A stretch of 64,000 bases of DNA from assembly GCA_019359355.1 (NCBI GenBank), contig JAHHHM010000011.1, forward strand, positions 62,001 to 126,000, written 5' to 3'. The translations under genes were made by a program, and so were the position numbers. The stretch comes from Microcoleus vaginatus WJT46-NPBG5. Its GTDB lineage: Bacteria; Cyanobacteriota; Cyanobacteriia; Cyanobacteriales; Oscillatoriaceae. Below the pieces are notes generated by a model. It saw nothing but the letters and a program-made list of their open reading frames with translations, did no database searches and had not been told where the DNA came from. Of this stretch, positions 7,854-17,600 are shown piece by piece (positions within the stretch are counted from its first letter, which is position 1; the number at the start of each line of letters is the position of its first letter).

Positions 7854-10757
7854 TTAATTCTCGCGCTGCTTTCGCTGCTGCGTCAGCGGAATTTCGATGA
7901 TAAACTCTGCCCCTCCTCCGGGTTCCGATACACACTCTAGCCGGCCTCCATGTTTGTCTACAATAATTTGATAGCTAATCGATAATCCTAAGCCGGTGCC
8001 TTCTCCCACAGGTTTTGTGGTAAAGAACGGATCAAATATTCGTTTACGAACCATTTCGCTTATTCCCGGCCCATTATCTTTAAAGCTAATCCCCACGCAA
8101 TTATTGGCTAATAGCCGTGTTTGAATAGTAATGCTACTGGGTTGTTCTTGAATTTGTTGAATGGTTCGTTCTCTATCAGATTTATGTAGGGCATCAATGG
8201 CATTGCTGAGGATATTCATAAAGACTTGATTGAGTTGGCCGGCATAACATTCAACCAAAGGTAAATCATCATAATTTTTAATCATTGTAATCGCGGGCAG
8301 CTCCGGTTTGGCTTTGAAGCGCCCCTGCAAAATCAAAAGTGTACTCTCCAACCCTTCATGAATGTTAACGCGCTTCATTTCAGCTTCGTCTAGCCGAGAG
8401 AAATTCCGCAACGTTAAAACAATTTCTCGAATGCGATTCGCCCCAACTTTCATCGAAGACACCATTTTAGGTAAATCTTCTACTAAATAGTTAAGGTCAA
8501 TTTCTTCAATAAGGGTTTGAATTTCTGGGTCACTATGACGATAACCCTGCTGGTAAAGGTGAATTAAACTCAGAAAATCTTCTGTGTACTCACTAACATG
8601 GGCGAGATTTCCGTAGATAAAATTAACTGGATTATTAATCTCGTGAGCAACACCGGCAACCAACTGACCCAGGCTAGACATTTTCTCGGTTTGAATTAAT
8701 TGTGCTTGGGTGCGCCGTAAATCTTGCAAGGTCAGTTCTAGTTGGGTGGCTTGTTGTCTGGCCGTTTCTTCCGAGTTCCGCAAAGCCGCCTCAGAGAGTT
8801 TGCGATCAGTTATATCGCGCAGAATCACAATATATTCTGATAGATCCCGATTCGCACGTTGAGAGATCGTGAATTCAATAAAACGTAAGCCACGATTACC
8901 ACAATCCAGTGTTTGTTCGTTCCGATTAGGCCACAAATCTGGAGTGAGTGGTAACTGTGGAAAGAAACGATTTAGAGGACGATCAATTAATTCAATGGTT
9001 TTTAAGTCAAAGAGTTGCTCAGCGGCTGGGTTGGCTTGACGGAGCGCACCATTGCTATCAATAACTAGAACCGTATCGGGAACAGTATCAAGCGCCGTAA
9101 TAAAGCGACTTTCAGCAATTTCTCGCGCTTCGGCAATCGCTGCAACTTGAGGCAAACTTGTCCAGCAAGCGATGGCGATTCCGACAAAGGCAATCATCAT
9201 CAGGAAAATGATAAATAGATCGTTGCTAGCAGCTGCGACATTCCCATCCAATCTCGCCTTAATAAACCAACTGGCAGAGGCTGCGCCACAAACCAGAAAG
9301 AGCAGGACTAGCACCTGAACTGCGACAAAATCTTTGAAATGGCCTTGAGGCTTGATTTGATCGCGTTTAATCCACCAGTTGGGATGGAATGGCGCAAAGG
9401 GAATCCGGCGAATTGCGGCATCCACTCCCAAAAGAGCAACGGGAAGGAGAAGTCCCAAGAGAATATCTTGCCAGCTGATTGCTAAGCCGGCGACAACCAA
9501 AACAACAGCCTCTACGACAAATAAACCCAGCCAGCACCAAGATGTAACAGCTTCACGCCAGTTGCGCCAACCTGCCGTTGGCCGACTTCGACGCAGCCAC
9601 AGCCCCAGAAACAAAATCAGGGTACAGGCAAATCCACCCGTCCCCGTCACGAGCACGATGCGGGTGATGTCTCCCCAAATTAAACAAACTAGACTGAGTA
9701 AAAGGCCAAATACCAAGCTTGGCCCTAAGACACCCCGTCGGGAAAGCACTGCAAAAACTGGTGACATCTGCCCATCTTTGGCCAGTTGATATAAGATGCG
9801 GGGCGTGTTAGAAACGACTGTCGCACAGCCGAGAAGGCAGCCAGAACTAATCAAGAGTGTCACCAGAAAAGAGGCTGAGGTGCCCCAAAAAGGTTTGGCG
9901 GCTGCTAACAAGATGGCAAAAGGGTTGTCACTAATTTCTGATTCGGTAGCTAGACGAATCAGTACCCAAGTACCACCCAGATACAGCACAGGAATTAACC
10001 AAGCTGCAAAGGTTAGAAAACGCAGCGTTTCCCCCGGACGACGGCTATCAGCAACAAACGAGGAAGCGCTTTCACAGCCACAGGTCGCCCAGAGTGCGAA
10101 GAAAAACCACTGTAACCAATCTTTGATTTGGAAAGATGCGACACTGCTAGTTGGTTCAGAAGGGAAAAATCCGGGAGAGGCGGGAGAAAAAGCTAACCAG
10201 CCGAGACCTTGCAGGCAATAGGTAAATAGGAATGCGATCGCCGGCAGGATAAAAAATAAGTGCAGGATGGCTAAAGCACGGGTGCCGCTAAAGGCCAAAA
10301 TAAAGGGGATTACCGTAAAGCCAATTTTGAGAATTGTCTCCGGACAGGCAATGCCCATTGTTTCCAAATTGGCTTTGATTAGTTCCGTCAGACCAATGGC
10401 GTTGATCGGCAAAAAGGCTGTCCAAGCACTCCAGTATCCAATGGCTGCATAGCGACCCAGGCCGGGATAGTTCTTGAGTAGCCGAGCGGTATAATTGGGC
10501 GTTCCCCCAGCGATGTCTGGCCAACGTTCACCTAAGTGCTTTACTTGGAAGTTGAGCAGCATCCCCACAATGACTGCCGGTAAAAACACAAAAATCGCAG
10601 ATGGCCCTAGGGCTACAGCGATGGTCGGGACGCTGAAAAGCCATGAGAGATGACCTGTGAGACCGAATCCCCAAGTTTCTAGAACGCTCAAGGTTCGGGG
10701 TAGGGGCATTGCGGTAGGGTGATCGCCGGCTACACCCAGGATAGGCTGCGTAGACAT
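7854..10757 (-). CDS. APC-type permease fused to PAS-histidine kinase (paralogue A)
   Basis: A 967-residue membrane sensor kinase. Residues about 25-450 are a 12-helix APC-superfamily permease-like domain (LETWGFGLTGHL, GGTPNYTARLL, SFVADSRRPGETLRF). Two further helices lie at 478-498 and 513-531. A PAS domain follows (about 550-650, ending VILRDITDRK), then a coiled coil and the kinase core: phospho-acceptor H705 in AHEINNP, N box with N852 (SNAIDAL), G1 box DNGPG (894-898), F box FDPFF, G2 box GEGTGLG. All catalytic motifs are intact. It is the third member of a same-strand run of three paralogues. No receiver domain or response regulator is nearby. Uptake activity is unproven: the permease could be a transporter, or a sensor of substrate occupancy as proposed for CbrA-type SSS-kinase fusions. 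Confidence 0.92.
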   Translation of the reverse strand: MSTQPILGVAGDHPTAMPLPRTLSVLETWGFGLTGHLSWLFSVPTIAVALGPSAIFVFLPAVIVGMLLNFQVKHLGERWPDIAGGTPNYTARLLKNYPGLGRYAAIGYWSAWTAFLPINAIGLTELIKANLETMGIACPETILKIGFTVIPFILAFSGTRALAILHLFFILPAIAFLFTYCLQGLGWLAFSPASPGFFPSEPTSSVASFQIKDWLQWFFFALWATCGCESASSFVADSRRPGETLRFLTFAAWLIPVLYLGGTWVLIRLATESEISDNPFAILLAAAKPFWGTSASFLVTLLISSGCLLGCATVVSNTPRILYQLAKDGQMSPVFAVLSRRGVLGPSLVFGLLLSLVCLIWGDITRIVLVTGTGGFACTLILFLGLWLRRSRPTAGWRNWREAVTSWCWLGLFVVEAVVLVVAGLAISWQDILLGLLLPVALLGVDAAIRRIPFAPFHPNWWIKRDQIKPQGHFKDFVAVQVLVLLFLVCGAASASWFIKARLDGNVAAASNDLFIIFLMMIAFVGIAIACWTSLPQVAAIAEAREIAESRFITALDTVPDTVLVIDSNGALRQANPAAEQLFDLKTIELIDRPLNRFFPQLPLTPDLWPNRNEQTLDCGNRGLRFIEFTISQRANRDLSEYIVILRDITDRKLSEAALRNSEETARQQATQLELTLQDLRRTQAQLIQTEKMSSLGQLVAGVAHEINNPVNFIYGNLAHVSEYTEDFLSLIHLYQQGYRHSDPEIQTLIEEIDLNYLVEDLPKMVSSMKVGANRIREIVLTLRNFSRLDEAEMKRVNIHEGLESTLLILQGRFKAKPELPAITMIKNYDDLPLVECYAGQLNQVFMNILSNAIDALHKSDRERTIQQIQEQPSSITIQTRLLANNCVGISFKDNGPGISEMVRKRIFDPFFTTKPVGEGTGLGLSISYQIIVDKHGGRLECVSEPGGGAEFIIEIPLTQQRKQREN

Positions 10758-11073
10758 TATTATTTTTTAGGCGTTAAAAGCTAGATACCTTTGACTACAC
10801 CATTATAAAGTTTGAAACATTTATATAATATTTTTGATTATTTTGTGATTTTTTATACAACTTCTCTGAATAACTTTATCAATATTTATAAATTTTTTAT
10901 AAGCAGTCATATTTCGGCTCGAAAGCTTTATCGTAAAGCCTCCTAGCAACAAAAAGTTTACTTTTATTGGCACGACAGCTTATGACATCAGGCCATTAGG
11001 TTCTCGAAGTCTCTGTCAAGGAAAATAGTTATTTTGTATAGAGCCGGCTAGACTCAATGATCTCCATAAATAA
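10758..11073. other. AT-rich gap between permease-kinase paralogues
   Basis: 316 bases, very AT-rich at 10790-10910. Long enough to carry a separate promoter for paralogue A. No gene or clear hairpin recognised. Confidence 0.45.
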
Positions 11074-14000
11074 TTAATCGATCTTCATCTTTGCACAAGC
11101 GCTTTGCCTGATCGGAATCTCAATAATAAACTCTGCCCCCGCGCCCGGTTGGGAGATACACTTCATCTGTCCACCATGTTTATCTGCAATAATTTGATAA
11201 CTAATCGATAATCCCAAGCCGGTGCCTTCTCCCACAGGTTTGGTTGTGAAAAACGGGTCAAATACTCGTTTTTGAATGTTTTCTGTCATTCCCGGCCCAT
11301 TATCTTTAAACCGAATTTCTACGCGATTGCTGTCAAGAACCCGGCTACTAATTGCAATGGTACTGGGGTTATTTTTAATTTGTTCAGGTGTTCGGGCTTC
11401 GTCATGTTTGTGCAGCGCGTCAATCCCATTGCTAAGGATATTCATAAAGACTTGATTGAGCTGGCCGGCATAACATTCAACTGCCGGCAACTGACCGTAT
11501 TCTTTAATAATTGTAATACCCGGTAATTCCGGTTTTGCTTTCAAGCGATTTTGCAAAATCAAAAGGGTACTGTCAAGACCTTCATGAATATCCACCGGCT
11601 TCATTTCTGCTTCGTCTAACCGGGAGAAATTTCGTAAGGTTAAAACAATTTCTCGAATGCGATTTGCTCCCATTTTCATTGAAGATACTGTCTTCGGCAA
11701 ATCTTCTAGCAAAAACTCAAGATCAATCTCTTCAATAATGTCTTGAATTTTGGGGTCAGTATGGGAATAACCTTCTTGATAAAGGTTGATTAATGTCATG
11801 AGTGCCTGAGTATAATCATTAACATACGTGAGGTTGCCATAAATAAAATTAACCGGATTATTAATCTCGTGCGCCACACCGGCAACCAACTGACCGAGAG
11901 AAGACATTTTCTCACTTTGAACAAGTTGAGCTTGGGCTTGTTGAAGCTGTTGCAGCGCTTGTTCTAGTTTCTGCGCTTGAGCAGTTGCTGTTTGAACGGC
12001 AGAACAGCTTTGTTGATAGAGTTCGGCTTGCTGAATCGCAATTGCTGCTTGGTTCGCTAATTGTTGCAGCAATTCAATTTCTGCCGGCTGCCAAACCCTA
12101 GGCGCGGCACATTCATGAGCAATCAGTAATCCCCACAAATAATAATCAATGCGAATTGGTACAACCAAATTGGCTTTAATGTTAAGTTCTAGCAAAAACT
12201 TTTTATGACAGGGATTTAAATCTGACTCAGCAATATTATCAACGGCTCTAACGCGTCCGTAACTGTAAAGGCGAGCATAATCTGTAGGAAAACATTCATC
12301 CGCATACTCTTCCCCCTGAAGTAATTGCCACTCACCGCTGGCAGCTTCTACAACGATTTTGCCTTGCCAGTCTTGCGTGAATTGGTAAATAACGACCCGA
12401 TCTGTGTGAAGTAACGCAAGGACTTCTCGCACAATTGTTTCTAGAATCGTTTTTAAATCTAAAGTTCTACGAATTTGGTCTGTAACGTGCGTTAAAACCC
12501 GGTCAGATTCTACAGATTGAAGCAACCGCTCTTGAGTTTGCCGCAATTCCTGAAGCGCTCCTTCTAATTGTTCGGCTTGATCAGTTGCCGTGGCAGCAAG
12601 TTGTTCTTTAAGTTGTAATGTTTCCCGCAATTCTAACTCAACCTGCTTGCGATCAGTCACATCGCGCAAAATCACAATATATTCTTGCAGCTTTCGATTC
12701 GCTCGGTGTGAAATAGTTGCTTCAAGCGTGCGTAAGTTGTCTTCACTCCGCTTTAATATCAGTTCGCTTCGGCTTTGCCCTAACTCTGGTTCCAACGTTA
12801 TTGCCGGCAGAAAATCGTAAAGATGACGCCCAAGTAGCTCAACAGTGTCGATGTCAAAAAGTGCGGATGCGGCTGGGTTAGTTTGCAGAATCACGCCGTT
12901 TTTACCCACGACGAGAATAGTATCCGGAACGGTATCAAGGGCAGTAATAAACAAGTTTTCTGCTTGTTCCCGTGCTTTCGCAATGGAAGCAACTTGGGGC
13001 AAGCTTGTCCAGCAAGCAATTGCAATCGCAAAAAAGGCAACTATTATCAATAAAACGATTAAAAGATCGTTGCCGGCACTTTCAGCGCTTCTATCTAATA
13101 TTGCCCTGAGCGCCCAGCCTATAACCGTAGCGCTACAAACTAAGACAAGTAGGGTAACGACCTGAAGCACTAGAAAATCTTTAAACTTGCTATTGAAGGG
13201 CACAACGGTTCGCCTCACCCACCACTGTGGCGAGAAGGGGGGCAAGGAAACACGGCGGATCACGGCATCTGCTGCTACAATCGCCACCGGCAATAACAAC
13301 CCGATTGCTAAATTTTGCCACCCCCATCCGGCGCCAACCATCACCAGCACCAGGGTATCAAAGGCGAAAAAGCCAAGGGACAACCGCCCCCACCGTATTT
13401 CTGGCTGAACCCGACGTAGCCACAGCCCTAGATGCAGTGCCATGAACGTTACCATCGCCGGCGCACAGGTTAGCACGACAAGTTGGGCTAAATCTCCCCA
13501 ACCCAACGCGATCAGACTAATTAAAAGGGAGAAAACAAGGGCCGGCTGCAGAACGCCTTCTGGAGAGACGATGCTGAACACAGGTGAAATGTATCCGTCT
13601 AGCGCGAGTTGGTATAAAACGCGAGGCGCGTTGGCTACGGAAGTTGCGGCAATCACGAGACAGCTTGAGGCAAGCAGGAGTGTTACCGGCAAGGTTGCCC
13701 AAGCGCCCCAAAACATCGTGGCAGCGGTTACCAAGAGCGAGTAGGAGTTGTCATTCACGCCTGGAGAGGCTGCTAACCGCGCCAGTACCCAGGAACCCCC
13801 CAGACAGACGGGAGGAATCAGCCAAGCTGCCAAGGACAGAAATCGCAGGGTTTCACCGGGACGCCGGCTGTCTGCAACAAAAGAAGAAGCGGTTTCGCAG
13901 GCACAACTGCTCATGATTGCGAATAAAGACCACTTGCCCCAATCAATCCAGGTTAAGTGCGGCCAACTGGTGGGGAAAAATCCGGGACTGTTGGGAGAGA

Positions 14001-14568
14001 AGGCTAACCAGCCAAGACCTTGAACGCAAAAGACTAGCAAAAATCCAATGGCTGGGAAGATAAAAAATGCTTGTAAGATTGCTAAGGTGCGGGTGCCGCT
14101 CAACGCCACAATATAAACGATGAGGGTAAATGCAATTTTTAGAATCAGTTCGGGAGAAGCAATGCCAAAGGGTTCTAAGTTGGCTTTGACAATTTCTGTA
14201 AGGATGATGGCGCTTGCCGGCGGAAAGGTGGCCCAAGCTAGGAAATAGGCGATTGCAGCATAACGGCCCACAGCGGGATAGTTACTCAGCAGTCTGGTTA
14301 TATAATTGGGCGTTCCGCCTGACATTTCTGGCCACTGTTCCCCTAAGCGTTTCACTTGCAGGTTCAGCAGCACTCCTACGAATACTGCCGGCAACCAAAC
14401 GAAAATGGCAGCCGGTCCCAGCGCCATGTGGATTGCCGGTGCATTGGTAACCCATCCTAAATGGCCCGTGAGTCCGAACCCCCAAGTTTCCAGCGCACTC
14501 AAGCTACGGGGTAAGCGCGTGGAGTCGCGCTGAGGATTATCCACACCTGTAAAAGGCTGCGTAGGCAT
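11074..14568 (-). CDS. APC-type permease fused to PAS, cyanobacteriochrome-like GAF and histidine kinase (paralogue B)
   Basis: 1164 residues. The 12-helix permease-like domain (25-440), two extra helices (465-488, 500-520) and PAS (540-640) align with paralogues A and C. Unlike them it has a GAF domain at about 690-848 before the kinase (H900 in AHEINNP, then intact N, G1, F and G2 boxes). This GAF resembles bilin-binding domains: DECF at 757-760 (Cys759), GRVRAVDNI, then NPCHKKF with Cys787-His788, KANLVVPI and LWGLLIAHEC. Cys759 and Cys787 are 28 residues apart, the spacing of the two chromophore-linking cysteines of DXCF cyanobacteriochromes such as TePixJ. So a light-responsive member of the family is a reasonable inference, not shown. 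Gap to paralogue C upstream is 118 bases, so co-transcription is possible. Confidence 0.92.
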   Translation of the reverse strand: MPTQPFTGVDNPQRDSTRLPRSLSALETWGFGLTGHLGWVTNAPAIHMALGPAAIFVWLPAVFVGVLLNLQVKRLGEQWPEMSGGTPNYITRLLSNYPAVGRYAAIAYFLAWATFPPASAIILTEIVKANLEPFGIASPELILKIAFTLIVYIVALSGTRTLAILQAFFIFPAIGFLLVFCVQGLGWLAFSPNSPGFFPTSWPHLTWIDWGKWSLFAIMSSCACETASSFVADSRRPGETLRFLSLAAWLIPPVCLGGSWVLARLAASPGVNDNSYSLLVTAATMFWGAWATLPVTLLLASSCLVIAATSVANAPRVLYQLALDGYISPVFSIVSPEGVLQPALVFSLLISLIALGWGDLAQLVVLTCAPAMVTFMALHLGLWLRRVQPEIRWGRLSLGFFAFDTLVLVMVGAGWGWQNLAIGLLLPVAIVAADAVIRRVSLPPFSPQWWVRRTVVPFNSKFKDFLVLQVVTLLVLVCSATVIGWALRAILDRSAESAGNDLLIVLLIIVAFFAIAIACWTSLPQVASIAKAREQAENLFITALDTVPDTILVVGKNGVILQTNPAASALFDIDTVELLGRHLYDFLPAITLEPELGQSRSELILKRSEDNLRTLEATISHRANRKLQEYIVILRDVTDRKQVELELRETLQLKEQLAATATDQAEQLEGALQELRQTQERLLQSVESDRVLTHVTDQIRRTLDLKTILETIVREVLALLHTDRVVIYQFTQDWQGKIVVEAASGEWQLLQGEEYADECFPTDYARLYSYGRVRAVDNIAESDLNPCHKKFLLELNIKANLVVPIRIDYYLWGLLIAHECAAPRVWQPAEIELLQQLANQAAIAIQQAELYQQSCSAVQTATAQAQKLEQALQQLQQAQAQLVQSEKMSSLGQLVAGVAHEINNPVNFIYGNLTYVNDYTQALMTLINLYQEGYSHTDPKIQDIIEEIDLEFLLEDLPKTVSSMKMGANRIREIVLTLRNFSRLDEAEMKPVDIHEGLDSTLLILQNRLKAKPELPGITIIKEYGQLPAVECYAGQLNQVFMNILSNGIDALHKHDEARTPEQIKNNPSTIAISSRVLDSNRVEIRFKDNGPGMTENIQKRVFDPFFTTKPVGEGTGLGLSISYQIIADKHGGQMKCISQPGAGAEFIIEIPIRQSACAKMKID

Positions 14569-14686
14569 TTTTACTTAAATTTTAATTAGAAGTTGAATGA
14601 TTATTTGAGCTTTTTAGCTAGTGGATGCACCGGCTCGCTTCTGCGAATTTGAACTTAGCTATCAAGTGCGCTTGTTTAACTCCCAC

Positions 14687-17600
14687 TCAGCTTTGCCTAA
14701 TGGGAATTTCAATCCAAAACTCTGCGCCTTCTCCGGGTTCCGAATGACATTCTAGCCGGCCTCTATGCTTGTCAGCGATAATTTGATAACTAATCGATAA
14801 TCCCAAGCCGGTGCCTTCGCCAACAGGTTTCGTTGTAAAAAACGGATCAAATATTCGCACTCGGACGTTTTCGCTCAATCCCGGCCCATTGTCTTTAAAC
14901 CGAATTCCTACGCGATTGTTGCCAAGCACTTGCGTGTGAATTGTAATTTGACTGGGGTTCTCTTTGATCTGCTCAGGCGTGCGCTCTTTGTCATGCTTAT
15001 GCAGGGCGTCTATGGCGTTGGTAAGGATGTTCATAAACACCTGATTCAGCTGGCCGGCATAACATTCAACGAGGGGTAACTCTTCATACTTCTTAATAAT
15101 TTCTATGCCGGGAGAATCCGGTTTATTCTTCAGCGCATTCTGCAAAATTAACAGCGTACTTTCGATGCCCTCATGAATGTCAACCGGCTTCATATCTGAT
15201 TCGTCAAGCCGGGAGAAATTTCGCAACGTCAGCACAATATTTCGGATGCGTTCAGCCCCCACTTTCATAGAAGACAGGGTTTTTGGCAGATCCTCAATAA
15301 TAAAATCAAGTTCCATCTCTTCAATGCAATTTTGAGTTTCAGGATCGCTGTAGCGATAACCTTCCTCAAAAAGGTTGATTAATTTCAGCAGATCTTGAGC
15401 GTATTCGCTGACGTGAGTGATGTTGCCATAAATAAAGTTAACCGGATTGTTAATTTCGTGAGCCACCCCGGCAACTAACTGACCCAGACCTGACATTTTC
15501 TCTGTCTGGATCAGTTGAGTTTGAGTTCTTTGTAAATCTTGCAGCGTTTGTTCTAGCTGCGTTGCTTGCTCTCTTAAACGAGCTTCTGATGTTTGTAGTG
15601 CTTCTTCCGCTTGCTTGCGCTCAGTGATATCGCGGAAGTAAACAGAAAGTCCATCTTCACCCGGATAGGCGCGGACTTCAAACCAATTATTAAAACGCGG
15701 AGAGTAGCTCTCAAAGGCTACAGGAATTTGTTGAGTAACTGCTTTATGATATTGATGGTAAAAGAGCGAATCACTGGCTTGCGGATATTCCTCCCAAATA
15801 TTCTTGCCAAGGAGTTCTTCGTGTGTGCTTCTTTGTAAAACATCAAGTGCTTGTTGGTTAATATAAGTAAAGCGCCACTGATGATCTAAAGCCAAAAAGG
15901 CATCGGTGATACTTTCTAAAATATTGACAGTTCGCCTGTTAGAGGCGCGTAAGGCTGACTCAATCTGCTTGCGTTCAGTAATGTCAATACAGGAGCCAAT
16001 GTAGCCAGTAAAGCTGCCATCTGGTAAAAACCGGGGATTTCCTGTATCCAAAATCCAGCGATATTCGCCGTCAGCACGCCGCAAGCGATATTCTATGCGG
16101 AAGCTTTGGCGAGCGTTAAATGCAGTGGTATAGCTATTTAAACAGTGCTGTTTATCTTCAGGATGAACGCCTTCAGTCCAGCCATGCTCGGCTTCTTCTT
16201 CCATTGTTTTACCAGTAAATTCTAGCCAAACTTTATTGAAGTAATGACAGCGTTTATCAGTGCCGGCCAGCCAAATTAGAACCGGCGCGGTATCTGCCAT
16301 CAAGCGAAATCGTTCTTCGCTTTCGTGCAAAACTGCCTCAGCGTGCTTGCGCTCTGTAATGTCGCGCAGGATGACAATATATTCTGGAAGATTGCGATTT
16401 GATCGCGCTGAAACCGTCGCCTCAATGATGCGTAAGCCTTGATAGCGTTCCAATGCTTGTTCGCTTTGGTTTGACCACTGAGCCGGTGAATGTCCTAAAC
16501 CAGGCAAAAGCGTGTTCAAATTTTCCCCCAGCAACTCATGGGCATTTAAGCCGAAGAGTGCCTCAGCGGCTGGGTTGGCCTGATCAATTTCCCCGTTTTC
16601 ACCGACCACAAGAATCGTATCTGGAACCGTGTCAAGGGCAGCAATAAAAAGATTTTCAGCGTGTTGACGGGCCTCATCAATCGCAGCAACCTGAGGCAAG
16701 CTTGTCCAGCAGGCAACAGCGATCGCCACAAATGCGATCGTCAGCAGCAAAATCACTAAAAGATTGTTGGTGCCATGAGGATTGAGCTGCTCCAAGGGAT
16801 CGATCTGCTCGAACTTGTCTCGAATTACCCAGGTAATGACAGTGGCACTACAAACCAATCCCAGTAGAATGAGCACCTGAGAGGCAACAAAATCTTTGAA
16901 CGGACGACTCCGTCGGCGGTCACGCTCAATCCACCAGGATGGATGAAACGGTGGAAAGGCAATGCGCCGGCTAACGGCATCCACGCTCAAAATGGCGACA
17001 GGAAACAGCAGCCCGATTAGCACGTCTTGCCAACTCCAAGCAACGCCTCCCACCAGCAGGACAAGTGCCTCAATGATGCAGAAGCCTAGCGACCACTTGC
17101 CCCATCGTACTTCTGGCCGGCCTCGGCGTAGCCACAGTCCCAGATGAACGAGCATTATTGCTGCGAGATAGCCGCTGCTGGTGACGACCACGATCCGGGA
17201 GATATCTCCCCAAACCAAATAAATCAGGCTGATGAACAGGGAAAAAATTAGGGCCGGTTGCAGAACACCTTGTCGGGAGACAATGGTGAAGACGGGTGAA
17301 AGGTGTCCGTCTAAAGCAAGTTGGTACAAGATGCGGGGAGAGTTGGAAACCGCAGTGGCACAGGCGAGAAGGCTGCTGGAGGCAATTAGTAGCGTGACGA
17401 TCAAAGCGGCTGACTCACCCCAGAATGGCTTTGCTGCGGCGAACATATTTAGATATGTATCCTCGCCCAACCCCGGTGCTGTTGCCAAACGCATCAATAC
17501 CCAAGATCCGCCCAGAAGAACAATCGGCATTAGCCAAGCAGCTAGCTTCAGAAATCGCAATGTCTCTCCGGGACGCCGGCTGTCAGCGATAAATGAGGAA

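Noticed and set aside
13187-14236. Several overlapping open frames of 70-140 codons opposite the permease-kinase genes, also at 9379-10221 and 16962-17618
   Set aside because: They lie entirely inside long, clearly coding frames, have skewed composition (Arg, Ser, Pro), no family features and recur at matching positions in all three paralogues, as expected from shared sequence.
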